NCBI GenBank assembly: GCA_934645275.1
Contig: CAKUDW010000031.1
Coordinates: 1-13,160 of the forward strand
Length of the DNA: 13,160 nt
Source: an uncultured Clostridia bacterium
GTDB taxonomy: Bacteria > Bacillota_A > Clostridia > Christensenellales > Aristaeellaceae
Reading direction: 5' to 3'
Shown one piece after another: positions 1 to 7,933 of this stretch (position 1 is its first letter; the number at the start of each line of letters is the position of its first letter). The translations under genes and the position numbers were made by a program. Below the pieces are notes generated by a model that did not search any database, had not been told where the DNA came from, and worked only from the letters and a program-made list of their open reading frames with translations.

Positions 1-418
1 CCCAATAATACACACCGTTGTACTTCAGACAGCACACGCCAATGGAGCCGAAGCTGGCGCGCAGTATATTGCGCCGATGTCCATCGGAGCTCATCCAGGC
101 AGCGACCACCTTATCGGGCGTCTTTTGGCCGCGGGCGATATTTTCGCCGTAGGCGGAACCGCTCACAGTGGCCCAACGGCTGCCGTCGGGGCGCGTGTGG
201 CTGAACTTCTGCGTGATCTCCTGCGCGCGAATCCGTGCGGCAGCAGTCAGGGCCGGATCGACGCGCAGCGCACTCAACCCGTTTTTGATTCTGTCTGCAT
301 TGGTTTCGGCCACAACTCGGCTCGCGTATTCCGTAGCCTCGCTGCCCGCTGCCAATGCTGTTCCAAAGGCAAGTATGGCCAGCGCCAGCAGCGCGCATAT
401 CCATCTCTTTATTCTCAT
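1..418 (-). CDS. Secreted CAP/SCP-domain protein, 3' end cut by window edge
   Basis: The gene reads leftward from an ATG at 418 and stays open to base 1, giving 139 residues with the C-terminus missing. Residues 1-24 form a signal peptide: a basic start (MRIKRW), a leucine/alanine-rich core and an ALAA cleavage region. The rest matches the CAP (SCP/PR-1-like) domain: an N-terminal helix with 'RIKNGL', the conserved His at 74 in 'FSHTRPDGS', 'GENIA' with Glu 92, and 'AAWMSSDGHRRNIL' with His 114, then 'IGV' and a closing 'VYYW'. The two His and the Glu line the usual CAP cavity. By family length only a few residues are probably missing. In bacteria these are exported, often cell-wall-associated proteins of poorly defined role, so no substrate is proposed. 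A purine-rich ribosome site (AGAGGAG, about 429-435) precedes the ATG, and the promoter is at 472-500. Confidence 0.88.
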   Translation of the reverse strand, partial: MRIKRWICALLALAILAFGTALAAGSEATEYASRVVAETNADRIKNGLSALRVDPALTAAARIRAQEITQKFSHTRPDGSRWATVSGSAYGENIARGQKTPDKVVAAWMSSDGHRRNILRASFGSIGVCCLKYNGVYYW

Positions 419-471
419 TGGTCTGTCATCTCCTCTGTATTTGAAATGCTTTTGAAATATATTTCACAGTC

Positions 472-500
472 ATTTTATTATTTATATCCAATTCAGTCAA
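472..500 (-). promoter_or_regulatory. Sigma-A-type promoter of the CAP-domain gene
   Basis: On the minus strand TTGACT (500-495) and TAAAAT (477-472) are separated by exactly 17 bp. The predicted start of transcription is near 465, giving a leader of about 47 nt before the ATG at 418. It diverges from the tlyA promoter at 566-594. Confidence 0.75.
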
Positions 501-565
501 GCAATATCAGTGCGATTTCCACACATTCCCTATTCGTACTGAATTTGGATAATCAAAAAAAGCGC

Positions 566-594
566 TTGGCAGGCGCAACAAAAAAGGCTATACT
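566..594 (+). promoter_or_regulatory. Sigma-A-type promoter of tlyA
   Basis: TTGGCA (566-571) and TATACT (589-594) have a 17-bp spacer and sit about 38 bp upstream of the tlyA start. An AAAGGAG ribosome site follows near 619-625. Confidence 0.72.
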
Positions 595-632
595 GAATAT
601 ATCTACCAAATCCACTTCAAAGGAGTTTCTAC

Positions 633-1457
633 ATGCCGGAAAATAATTTGCCGCGTGCGGACTTGGCGTTGTGTGCGCGTGGCCTCGCGCCCAGCCGCGA
701 ACGCGCTCAGGGGTTGATTGCAGCCGGATTGGCATACAGCAACGGCGAGGTCATCAAAAAGGCGGCGCAGAAAATTGCGCCGGACGCGTCGCTGGAGGTA
801 CGCGGCGAATACTGCCCCTACGTGAGCCGCGGCGGTTTCAAACTGGCGCACGCGCTGGATGTTTTCAGCGTAAGCCCCGAGGGATTGGTCTGCATCGACG
901 TGGGCGCGTCCACCGGCGGCTTTACGGATGTGCTGCTTCAGCGCAGCGCCGCGCACGTCTACGCCGTGGATGTGGGCAGCGGCCAGCTTGCCCCCGCTAT
1001 TGCCGCCGACGCGCGCGTTACCTCCATGGAAAATGTGAATGCCCGTGAACTGGCGCGCGGCATGTTTCCCTCGCCGCCCGCGTTGGGCGTGGTGGACGTA
1101 TCCTTCATTTCCATCGTGAAAATTCTGCCCGCACTGCGCGACGTGCTCGGCCACGGGCGGCTGGTGTCGCTCGTCAAGCCGCAGTTCGAGGCTGGACCGG
1201 ACGCGCCGCGCAAAAAGGGTGTAATCTCCAGCGCCGCCGTACACGAGCGCGTGCTGCGCGATCTGGCGGCGCTCGCCCCTCAATGCGGCTGGCGGGTACG
1301 CGCCTACGCGGCATCGCCCATTGCAGGCACTCAGGGCAACATTGAATTTCTGGCGGACTTCATTCCGGACGACGGCCGCACGCCGCTGCCGGAGCGCGAC
1401 GCAATTCGCGCGTTGGTTCGGCGCGCCCATGCGCAGCTGCGCCATCAGGGCTATTGA
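633..1457 (+). CDS. tlyA: TlyA-family rRNA (cytidine-2'-O) methyltransferase
   Basis: This 274-residue protein has the full TlyA layout. Residues 1 to about 60 form an S4 RNA-binding domain ('RADLALCARGLAPSRERA'). After it comes an FtsJ/RrmJ-like SAM methyltransferase with motif I 'IDVGASTGGF' (88-97). The candidate catalytic tetrad typical of 2'-O-methyltransferases is present: Lys 70 in 'SRGGFK', Asp 155 in 'VVDVSF', Lys 182 in 'VKPQFEAG' and Glu 238 in 'GNIEF'. TlyA methylates cytidines in 16S and/or 23S rRNA and affects capreomycin sensitivity; the family is sometimes labelled hemolysin, a legacy name. The ATG at 633 follows AAAGGAG at a good distance, and an S4 domain directly after it supports this start. 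The gene appears to be monocistronic, with its own promoter, and its tail overlaps the convergent dusB tail by 7 bp. A long open frame on the opposite strand (1445-603) is a composition artefact. Confidence 0.93.
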   Translation: MPENNLPRADLALCARGLAPSRERAQGLIAAGLAYSNGEVIKKAAQKIAPDASLEVRGEYCPYVSRGGFKLAHALDVFSVSPEGLVCIDVGASTGGFTDVLLQRSAAHVYAVDVGSGQLAPAIAADARVTSMENVNARELARGMFPSPPALGVVDVSFISIVKILPALRDVLGHGRLVSLVKPQFEAGPDAPRKKGVISSAAVHERVLRDLAALAPQCGWRVRAYAASPIAGTQGNIEFLADFIPDDGRTPLPERDAIRALVRRAHAQLRHQGY

Positions 1458-2431
1458 TCCGCCTCGGCGGCAAAATCAATCAGCGCGCGGCGCACATCCT
1501 CGGCACTTGCCAGGGCGTTAATCTGCTCTCTGAAGCGCGCTGCGCCGTGCATGCCCGCGACATACCAGGCGATGTGCTTGCGCATTTCCAGCATACCGCC
1601 CCGCTCGCCGTGCAGCCGCGTTTCCATATCGAAGTGGCGCAGCGCCGTTTCCACGCGCTCGCGGCCCGTAGGCGGTGGGCAGGCGCGCCCCTCGACTGCG
1701 GCAGCTATTTCGCGGAATATCCACGGATTGCCCTCGGCCGCGCGCGCCACGAGCACCGCGTCGCAGCCGGTAGCGTCCAGCATGCGCAGCGCGTCCGCGC
1801 CGCTCGCCACATCGCCGTTGCCAAATACCGGCACAGATACGCACGCCTTCACCCGGCGAATAACGTTCCAATCCGCCTTTCCGGCATACTGCTGCATGCG
1901 CGTGCGCCCGTGTACGGCGATGGCCGCCGCGCCCGCCTGCTCGCAGATTTGAGCCACCTCCGGCGCGTTCACGCTGGTCTCATCCCAGCCTGCGCGAATC
2001 TTCACCGTAACTGGCTTTTCCCCCGCCGCCGCCACCGCTGCGCGCACGATTTTGCCAATCAGTTCCGGTTCGCGCAGCAACGCGCTGCCCTCGCCGTTTC
2101 CTGTGATTTTCGGCGCGGGACAGCCAAAATTCAGGTCATAGAATTCAAAGCCTGCGCTCGCCAGCTCGCGTACGGCTGAAGCTACATATTCCGGCTCGCG
2201 TCCAAACAGTTGAAGCGCCGCTACACCCTCTCCGCTCAGGCGCTCCAGCAGCGCTCGGGCGTTTCGGTTTTTACCGCCGGAATAAATCCAGCCCTTGGCG
2301 GAGAGCATTTCACTCACGCTCCAGGCCGCGCCCTGTTCATGGCAGAGCAGGCGCATGGCCGCGTCGGTCACACCCGCCATCGGCGCCAGCGCGGCACACC
2401 CGTTCAGTTGCAGCTTTCCCAGTCGTATCAA
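1451..2431 (-). CDS. dusB: tRNA-dihydrouridine synthase, DusB type
   Basis: This 326-residue FMN-dependent TIM-barrel enzyme reduces uridine to dihydrouridine in tRNA D-loops. The signatures are in order: 'LAPMAGVTD' (15-23), 'QLFGREPE', the catalytic-cysteine motif 'LNFGCPAPKI' with Cys 104, 'GNGEGSALL', 'VKIRAGWD', 'VHGRTRMQQYAGKADW', 'VFGNGDV', and the phosphate-binding 'RAAEGNPWIF', where most relatives have Gly in place of the first Ala. Translation starts at a TTG (2431-2429) rather than ATG. A strong GGAGGA at 2446-2441 lies 9 nt upstream, and the 'MIRLGKLQL' N-terminus matches the family start. The promoter at 2557-2585 implies a leader of about 120 nt that contains a copy of the repeat found between cdd and era. 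The last bases (1451-1457) overlap the end of tlyA tail to tail, with no terminator between them. Confidence 0.93.
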   Translation of the reverse strand: MIRLGKLQLNGCAALAPMAGVTDAAMRLLCHEQGAAWSVSEMLSAKGWIYSGGKNRNARALLERLSGEGVAALQLFGREPEYVASAVRELASAGFEFYDLNFGCPAPKITGNGEGSALLREPELIGKIVRAAVAAAGEKPVTVKIRAGWDETSVNAPEVAQICEQAGAAAIAVHGRTRMQQYAGKADWNVIRRVKACVSVPVFGNGDVASGADALRMLDATGCDAVLVARAAEGNPWIFREIAAAVEGRACPPPTGRERVETALRHFDMETRLHGERGGMLEMRKHIAWYVAGMHGAARFREQINALASAEDVRRALIDFAAEADQ

Positions 2432-2440
2432 GGCCGTGCG

Positions 2441-2446
2441 TCCTCC
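2441..2446 (-). promoter_or_regulatory. Ribosome binding site that fixes the TTG start of dusB
   Basis: GGAGGA on the minus strand lies 9 nt before the TTG at 2431. No ATG in the same frame is as well placed. Confidence 0.7.
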
Positions 2447-2451
2447 GCTCT

Positions 2452-2523
2452 TCTGAAATTGTCGACACCCCCCTGCAAGGGGCGCCGGCTCGCAAAACTC
2501 TGGTTTTGCAAATCCGCATTTCT
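2452..2523. repeat. Dispersed copy of the 72-bp hairpin repeat, in the dusB leader
   Basis: This stretch shares the skeleton of the cdd-era repeat units: TTC..GAAATTGTCGAC at the left, an exact 18-base match GCAAAACTCTGGTTTTGC at 2492-2509, then an AAT-rich right end. The middle differs. Where the array has TTCC..GGAA, this copy has CCCC-tgcaa-GGGG (2470-2482) inside GTCG (2461-2464) and CGGC (2486-2489), so a hairpin is still possible. The second hairpin is GCAAAAC-TCTG-GTTTTGC. Its placement between the promoter and start of dusB means it should be transcribed in the dusB 5' leader. Confidence 0.75.
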
Positions 2524-2556
2524 TAATTTATTTGCCCGGTTTGGGTTCACCGTGCA

Positions 2557-2585
2557 ATTATAGCATTCATTTGCTCGCGCTGCAA
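2557..2585 (-). promoter_or_regulatory. Sigma-A-type promoter of dusB
   Basis: On the minus strand TTGCAG (2585-2580) and a perfect TATAAT (2562-2557) are 17 bp apart. It is back to back with the yqfC promoter; the two -35 boxes are about 30 bp apart. Confidence 0.8.
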
Positions 2586-2615
2586 CGTTCGTGCCACGCA
2601 TTTTCCCGCCCGGTC

Positions 2616-2645
2616 TTGCATTTACGGTGCCAAATCGTGTATAAT
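2616..2645 (+). promoter_or_regulatory. Sigma-A-type promoter of the yqfC-recO operon
   Basis: TTGCAT (2616-2621) and TATAAT (2640-2645) have an 18-bp spacer, predicting a leader of about 100 nt before yqfC. No clear SigE-type element is seen here. This would let the housekeeping genes downstream be expressed in growing cells even though the first two genes are sporulation families. Confidence 0.75.
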
Positions 2646-2753
2646 ATTATTGGATAAATTTCAAAAACTGGAAATCTGCTCCGTTTTCATTTTCGGTTCG
2701 TTTTTGCGTCGTTGCTGCATAGGCTGAGAAAAAACTGTGCGGAGGACGGCGGC

Positions 2754-3041
2754 ATGAAGACGGGCAGGAAACGCGGGCGCGCGCAGGCATTGGAATGGAT
2801 TGACGATCTGAGCGGCAAATCAGCGCGCGTGACTTCCATAGGCAGGCGAACGCTGCTGGTGGAGAACCACGCCGGAATCATTGAATACGCACAAAGCCGG
2901 GTGCTGCTCGCGTCCGGCTGCGGCACAATCGAAGTAGAGGGCAGCAGGCTCACGCTGAGCGAAGTGCGCCGCGGCGCGCTGATGATTCGCGGTGAAATCC
3001 GCCGGGTGAACCTGCCCTGCCCCGCGCAGGATGCGCCATGA
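2754..3041 (+). CDS. yqfC: Sporulation protein YqfC (YabP/YqfC family)
   Basis: This small protein of 95 residues matches the YabP/YqfC family in length and pattern: 'LLVENHAGIIEYAQSRVLL' followed by a series of short beta strands ending in 'LMIRGEIRRVNL'. Family members are made in the mother cell during sporulation; the biochemical role is not established. The ATG at 2754 is chosen because GGAGGA (2741-2746) lies 7 nt upstream; an in-frame ATG at 2712 has no ribosome site and would add 14 unlike residues. The stop overlaps the start of yqfD by 4 bp (ATGA at 3038), indicating translational coupling, and yqfC-yqfD adjacency is itself the conserved arrangement in spore formers. Confidence 0.88.
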   Translation: MKTGRKRGRAQALEWIDDLSGKSARVTSIGRRTLLVENHAGIIEYAQSRVLLASGCGTIEVEGSRLTLSEVRRGALMIRGEIRRVNLPCPAQDAP

Positions 3042-4204
3042 AGCGCGCGATTGCGCTGCAGGTAGAGGGCGCGATGCTGGATCGGCTGCTTCAGCGCGCG
3101 CTGGACGCCGGCGCGGAATTCGGACGCGTTCAACGATTATCCGTCCGGGCAATGCGCTTTGAAACAAACGAGCGCGGCGCGGAAATTCTGACCGGGCTAT
3201 GCCAAAGATACCATTTGAACCTGCGCGTGCTGCGGCGTGGAGGCATGCGGGCCAGGCTTGAGCGGTTGCGCGCGCGCTGGACACTGCTGCCCGGTCTGCT
3301 GCTGGGCCTGTTGATTTGCCTGCTGTTCCTATCGCGCGTATGGATAATCGACGTGCAAGTCGCCGGCGATGCGGCGCTTGAAGCTCGTCTGCGCCAGAGC
3401 GTGACACAGCTTGGCGCAAGGCCGGGCATGTCCCGCCGGGCGCTGGATGCAGCGCTGCTGGAAAAGCAGTTGGCTGCCGCCGTGGAGGATTGCGGATTTA
3501 TAGGCGTGCGGCTTCAGGGCGTACGCCTGCTGGTAGAAGCGGCTCAGGCGGTACCCATTCCCGAAACCTACCACGCAACACAGGCGCGGGATCTGGTCGC
3601 CGAGCGAGACGGCGTAGTCGAAAAAGTATTCGTGCACGCGGGCACGGCCTGCGTTTCTCCCGGCGACACAGTGCGCGCGGGGCAACTGCTGATTCGTGGC
3701 GACGAGCGCGCCGCAAGCGACGAAACCCGTGCGGTAAGCGCGTTGGGCGAGGTCTATGCGCGCTGCTGGTTCGAGGGCAGCGCATCGGGTAACATCAGCC
3801 GCGCATGCACGACCTTCACCGGCCGCGAGCGTTCGGAGGCCCGGCTGCGGCTGCTGGGGCTGCAAGTTGCGCTGAACAGCTGCGAACCCTTTGTGCAGCA
3901 GCGCAGCGCTGAGGAAATACTTCCGGTGGTGGGACTGTACCTGCCGCTGGAAATTGTGCGCACCACACACCGTGAAACGCGGACGGTATGCGAGCGCATC
4001 AATGCAGACACACTACGCGCGCAGCTTTCTGCGCTGGCGTGGGCCGAAGCGCGGGCCGCGCTCGGCGAAATAAACCGCGAGTATGAAATCCGCGCCACGT
4101 GGACGGACGGCGAGGCTACCGCCAACACGCTGAACGTTCGCGCCGTCTATGAAATCAGCGCCGACATTGCCGTCGCGCGCAGCGACTATGCCCGGGGAGG
4201 TTAA
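3038..4204 (+). CDS. yqfD: Sporulation protein YqfD
   Basis: This 388-residue protein is of normal YqfD length. An N-terminal cytoplasmic segment of about 80 residues, rich in Arg, is followed by one strongly hydrophobic segment (about 82-103, 'LLPGLLLGLLICLLFL'). A long presumably extracytoplasmic part follows, with the family pattern 'VERDGVVEKVFVHAGTACVSPGDTVRAGQLLIRG' near 188-222 in pieces resembling a lipoyl/HlyD-like beta hammerhead. The family is conserved in endospore formers and acts in the mother-cell programme in Bacillus; the molecular role is unknown. It starts in the ATGA overlap with yqfC and ends 8 bp before phoH, whose ribosome site lies within the end of this gene. The start is supported by the coupling; no upstream alternative is better. 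Confidence 0.88.
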   Translation: MKRAIALQVEGAMLDRLLQRALDAGAEFGRVQRLSVRAMRFETNERGAEILTGLCQRYHLNLRVLRRGGMRARLERLRARWTLLPGLLLGLLICLLFLSRVWIIDVQVAGDAALEARLRQSVTQLGARPGMSRRALDAALLEKQLAAAVEDCGFIGVRLQGVRLLVEAAQAVPIPETYHATQARDLVAERDGVVEKVFVHAGTACVSPGDTVRAGQLLIRGDERAASDETRAVSALGEVYARCWFEGSASGNISRACTTFTGRERSEARLRLLGLQVALNSCEPFVQQRSAEEILPVVGLYLPLEIVRTTHRETRTVCERINADTLRAQLSALAWAEARAALGEINREYEIRATWTDGEATANTLNVRAVYEISADIAVARSDYARGG

Positions 4205-4212
4205 ACAGTACT

Positions 4213-5217
4213 TTGGAAAGCTTTGAACAAACTGTTACGGAGCGCATGCCCATCGAATCTGCCGACGAGTTCATCGGCCTGTTCGGGCTGCGCGAGGAAA
4301 ACATCGCCCTGTTCCGCGAGGAACTCGGCGTGGACATTCTGGCCAACGGCAGTGAGGTACAGCTGACAGGCGCACCCGACAAGGTGGCGCTGGCGAAGCT
4401 GACGCTTGAAAAGATGAGCGAGATCATCCGCCGCGGTGAAACGGTGGATCGCACGCGCATCCGCTACGCCATCGGCCTGGCCGAGGAGGGCAACGCCGAC
4501 CGCATCGGCGAAATCATGCGCGATGTGATCGCCATCACCAGCCGCGGCCGACAGGTGAAATGCAAAACGCTGGGGCAGAAGGCCTATGTAGATGCGATTA
4601 AGGGCAATACCTGTACTTTCGCCATAGGCCCGGCCGGCACTGGCAAGACCTATTTGGCCATCGCCATGGCCGTGGTGGCCATGAAAAACAAGGAAATTGA
4701 GCGCATCGTGCTGACGCGTCCGGCGGTTGAGGCGGGCGAAAAGCTGGGCTTCCTGCCTGGTGACCTGGCGCAGAAGGTAGATCCCTACCTGCGCCCGCTA
4801 TACGACGCGCTGCATGAAATGCTGGGGGTGGACGCCTATCAGCGCCTGGTAGAGCGCGGCGCAATCGAGGTGGCCCCGCTGGCCTATATGCGCGGGCGCA
4901 CGCTCAACGACGCTTTCATCATTCTGGATGAGGCGCAAAACACCACGTCCGAACAGATGAAGATGTTTCTAACGCGCATGGGCATGGGTTCCAAGATGGT
5001 CATCACCGGCGACGTGACGCAGATCGACCTGCCTGCGGGCAAAAAATCTGGCCTTGTCGAAGCCATCGAAGTTCTCAAGGGCGTGCCAGACATCGGCATT
5101 GCGCGGCTTTCACACCGTGACGTAGTGCGCCACGAGTTGGTACAGGCCATTGTGAAGGCCTATGAGAAATACGCTGCGCGCGCGGGCGAACGCAGGACTC
5201 CGCCCGGGCGCGGATAA
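4213..5217 (+). CDS. phoH: PhoH-like ATPase
   Basis: This 334-residue protein has the PhoH domain: Walker A '[11 protein letters not shown]' (from residue 139), '[35 protein letters not shown]' in the middle, Walker B 'FIILDEAQN' with Asp 239-Glu 240, then '[14 protein letters not shown]' and 'QIDLP'. The N-terminal third (about 1-120) is the usual extension with a KH-like fold seen in Bacillota PhoH. It is a cytoplasmic ATPase linked to RNA metabolism by its constant neighbour ybeY. Translation starts at TTG (4213): GGGGAGG at 4194-4200 is about 12 nt upstream, overlapping the end of yqfD, and no ATG is available before the conserved region. The gene ends 15 bp before pgpH, with an AAAAGGAG ribosome site in that gap. 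Confidence 0.92.
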   Translation: MESFEQTVTERMPIESADEFIGLFGLREENIALFREELGVDILANGSEVQLTGAPDKVALAKLTLEKMSEIIRRGETVDRTRIRYAIGLAEEGNADRIGEIMRDVIAITSRGRQVKCKTLGQKAYVDAIKGNTCTFAIGPAGTGKTYLAIAMAVVAMKNKEIERIVLTRPAVEAGEKLGFLPGDLAQKVDPYLRPLYDALHEMLGVDAYQRLVERGAIEVAPLAYMRGRTLNDAFIILDEAQNTTSEQMKMFLTRMGMGSKMVITGDVTQIDLPAGKKSGLVEAIEVLKGVPDIGIARLSHRDVVRHELVQAIVKAYEKYAARAGERRTPPGRG

Positions 5218-5232
5218 AAGGAGCGCTGAGGC

Positions 5233-7407
5233 ATGAAAAAGCTCTCGGAATTAAAGTTCAGCCACCTGAGCGGCGTGATTCAGCGCGCGCTCTGCGCGCT
5301 GGCCACCTTCCTGGTGGTGTTCGTGCTGCTGGTTGCCGGTGTAACCCCCGACCAGTATGACATTCACGTGGGCCAACCCGCCAGCAAATCCATCTACGCC
5401 ACCAAGGATGTGGAGGACACGGTAACCACGCAGTCGCTGCGCGAGGCCGCCGCGAGCGCGGTAGAACCCAGCTACAAGAGCGCCGACATGAGCGTAAACA
5501 GCTCTGTACTGACCAGTATTGAACGCACGTTCGACACGCTTACTTCGCTGCGCAGCGACTATGCTTCCACCGATCCCTCCGCCATCAGCAATGCGACGCT
5601 TCAGGCCTTCAACGCCCGTTCGCCCGTGACGCTGACGCGGGACATGCTGGCCGCGCTGCTGATCAGCGACGAAGCTGAATTCACGGATCTGGGCGACGCC
5701 GCCACAAAGGCCGTGCGCGATACGCTGAACGCCACGTTGCCTGAAGGGCAGGAGGCCGCCGCTATCACCCGCATCACCCGCGATCTGACCGCTGCGGACT
5801 ACCCGGCCGGGCTGGTAAACGTAGCCGCGGAGGTGTTGCGCGCCTGCATCAAGCCGAACATGCTAATCGACACTGAGATCACCGAAGCCAACCGTGAAAA
5901 GGCGCGCGAAGCGGTAGAACCTGAAATGGTGGTCAAGCGCCAGATCATCGTGGGTGAAGGCCAGCTCGTAACGGAAGCGCAATACCAAATGATTGCGAGC
6001 CTCGGCCTGCTTCAAGATAACCGCATTGACGTACCGCTCTACGGCGGCCTGGCGCTGACGTTGATCGCGCTGTTTCTGGCAGCGCTATTCTACCTGAAGC
6101 AGTATGACCGCGCCGTATTGGAAAACACGCCGCGATTGCTGCTGCTGTGCATCATCGTGGTGCTGGAAGTAGGCATATCGTTGCTGGTGGGCGAGGCCAG
6201 TGCCTACCTGATGCCGGTGGCGATGAGCACGATTCTGATTGCTATCCTGATCGGCAAAAAAACGGCCATATTCTTCGGCGGCGGCATGGGCTTCGTGGTT
6301 TCGATGCTTGCCTCGGCCGACAGCCTGTTTTCCATGGAAGGCTTCTGCGTAATTCTGACGGCCTTTGTTTCCGCGCCGCTGGTGGTTTACATTCTGCGCC
6401 GCAATCAGATGCGCACGGGCGCGCTGATCGCCGGCTGCGCGGCCGGGCTGGTCAATTTCCTGACCACGCTGGCGGTAGGCTTCATCAGCAGCATGAATTT
6501 GCGCACCGCCATCACGAGCGCGCTGTGGGCCTTCGGCGGCGGTATCATCAGCTCCGTATTATCCATCGGCCTGCAATCGCTGTTGGAATGGCTGTTCAAT
6601 CTGGCGACGACGGCCAAGCTTATCGAGCTTTCCAACCCCAACCATCCGCTGCTGCGGCGGTTGCTGCTGGAAGCGCCGGGCACCTACCACCATTCCATCA
6701 TCGTGGCCAACCTGGCCGAAGCAGCCGCGGCGGCGGTGGGCGCGAACGGACTGCTGGCGCGCGTGGGCGCGTATTACCATGATATCGGCAAGTTGAAGCG
6801 CCCGATGTACTTCAAGGAAAACCAGATGGGCGATAACCCGCACGACCGCACCGATCCGCGCGTTTCCACGGCAATATTGATCGCCCACCCGCGCGACGGC
6901 GCGCAGATGGCACTGAAGGCGCGTATCCCGATGCCGATTGTAGATATCATTCGCCAGCACCATGGCGATTCACTGGTGCTGTACTTCTACGACAAGGCCG
7001 TAAAGCTTTACGGCAACGATGTGGACATCGCCTCCTTCCGCTACGAGGGCCCGCGCCCCCGCACCCGCGAGGCGGCCGTAGTAATGCTGGCGGACACCAT
7101 CGAGGCCGCCACCCGCGCGCAGGCCAACCCCAGCCCTGAAAAGATGGAGCAACTGATTCGCAGGCTCGTGCGCGAAAAGCTGGACGACGGCCAATTGAAC
7201 GATTGCCCGTTGACCTTCAACGACCTGGATAAGATATGCGCCACGTTCTGCACGGTGCTGACCGGCGTATTCCACGAGCGCATCGAATATCCGGACGTGG
7301 CTATCCCCCCGCGTACGCCGGAATCGGCTTCCGAAGCGTTAGACGGCGAGGTAGAAACGCCCGGCGCCGGCGATAGCGATGCGGAGGTGACGGAAAATGC
7401 CGATTGA
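5233..7407 (+). CDS. pgpH: PgpH/YqfF 7TM-HD cyclic-di-AMP phosphodiesterase
   Basis: This 724-residue protein follows the PgpH (YqfF) layout. One N-terminal membrane helix (about 17-37) is followed by a large extracellular 7TMR-HDED-type domain (about 38-270, ending 'QIIVGEGQLVTEAQ'). A bundle of membrane helices (about 272-470) comes next, then a cytoplasmic HD domain. The HD ligands are visible: 'APGTYHHS' (His 486-487), 'YYHDIGKLKRP' (His 516-Asp 517), 'ILIAHPRDG', 'IIRQHHGDS' and 'MLADTIEAATRA'. Characterised members hydrolyse c-di-AMP and so influence potassium and osmotic balance and cell-wall stress; that activity is inferred by family. An acidic tail follows the HD domain. The start follows AAAAGGAG at a normal distance. 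The 3' end overlaps ybeY by 11 bp, and the ybeY ribosome site (GGAGG, 7383-7387) is inside this gene. Confidence 0.93.
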   Translation: MKKLSELKFSHLSGVIQRALCALATFLVVFVLLVAGVTPDQYDIHVGQPASKSIYATKDVEDTVTTQSLREAAASAVEPSYKSADMSVNSSVLTSIERTFDTLTSLRSDYASTDPSAISNATLQAFNARSPVTLTRDMLAALLISDEAEFTDLGDAATKAVRDTLNATLPEGQEAAAITRITRDLTAADYPAGLVNVAAEVLRACIKPNMLIDTEITEANREKAREAVEPEMVVKRQIIVGEGQLVTEAQYQMIASLGLLQDNRIDVPLYGGLALTLIALFLAALFYLKQYDRAVLENTPRLLLLCIIVVLEVGISLLVGEASAYLMPVAMSTILIAILIGKKTAIFFGGGMGFVVSMLASADSLFSMEGFCVILTAFVSAPLVVYILRRNQMRTGALIAGCAAGLVNFLTTLAVGFISSMNLRTAITSALWAFGGGIISSVLSIGLQSLLEWLFNLATTAKLIELSNPNHPLLRRLLLEAPGTYHHSIIVANLAEAAAAAVGANGLLARVGAYYHDIGKLKRPMYFKENQMGDNPHDRTDPRVSTAILIAHPRDGAQMALKARIPMPIVDIIRQHHGDSLVLYFYDKAVKLYGNDVDIASFRYEGPRPRTREAAVVMLADTIEAATRAQANPSPEKMEQLIRRLVREKLDDGQLNDCPLTFNDLDKICATFCTVLTGVFHERIEYPDVAIPPRTPESASEALDGEVETPGAGDSDAEVTENAD

Positions 7408-7900
7408 AATGCAGCTTGAAGCGCCCGTGCCCATGCCGGAAGATGCGCTTGCGGCCTTTCTCGGCCGCGTAGCCGATGAATGCATGGCGCTGGAGGGCGT
7501 ACAGGGCGCGATGTTTACCGTGCGCATTGTAGACGGTAAAACAATTCGCACGCTCAACCGCGACATGCGCGGCATCGACCAAACGACCGACGTACTTTCC
7601 TTCCCCACTGTGAACTATCGCCGCGGCACCACCGCGCGCGACAATTTCGCGCGGCTCAGGCGCGAATACGACCCGTCCGTTGATCTGATCAACCTAGGCG
7701 ACTGCGTGATCAACCTGAAGCGCGCCGGGGAACAGGCCGTTGAGTATGGACATTCGCTTGCGCGCGAGCTGGGTTACCTGACCGCGCATTCGGCATTTCA
7801 CCTGATGGGCTACGATCACATGACCGAACCCGATAAGCGCGCCATGCGTGCCATGGAGGAACGCGCCATGGATGCGCTGGGCCTGCGCCGCGACGCATAA
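7397..7900 (+). CDS. ybeY: Endoribonuclease YbeY (rRNA maturation)
   Basis: This 167-residue protein has the diagnostic zinc-binding motif H-x3-H-x5-H, seen as 'HSAFHLMGYDH' with His 131, 135 and 141, preceded by 'TDVLSFP' and the conserved 'LGDCVIN'. YbeY is a metal-dependent single-strand RNase required for 16S rRNA 3'-end processing and ribosome quality control. The usual Gly after the first His is Ser here, a tolerated change. The ATG at 7397 lies 9 nt after GGAGG and inside the end of pgpH, so translation is probably coupled. A region of about 15 residues between 'FPTVNYRRG' and 'VDLINLGD' is longer than in the shortest homologues, as often seen in clostridia. No dgkA follows; cdd begins 33 bp downstream. 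Confidence 0.93.
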   Translation: MPIEMQLEAPVPMPEDALAAFLGRVADECMALEGVQGAMFTVRIVDGKTIRTLNRDMRGIDQTTDVLSFPTVNYRRGTTARDNFARLRREYDPSVDLINLGDCVINLKRAGEQAVEYGHSLARELGYLTAHSAFHLMGYDHMTEPDKRAMRAMEERAMDALGLRRDA

Positions 7901-7933
7901 TACCGCAACCCTGTCTATAAGGAGAAAATATCT

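Noticed and set aside
111..404. 97-codon minus-strand frame over the CAP-domain gene
   Set aside because: It is out of frame with the CAP protein, which has the signal peptide, the conserved His/Glu motifs, the ribosome site and the promoter.
603..1445. 280-codon open frame on the minus strand opposite tlyA
   Set aside because: It mirrors a GC-rich gene with clear TlyA motifs, has no ribosome site or domain, and its protein is His/Gln/Arg-rich as expected of an antisense shadow.
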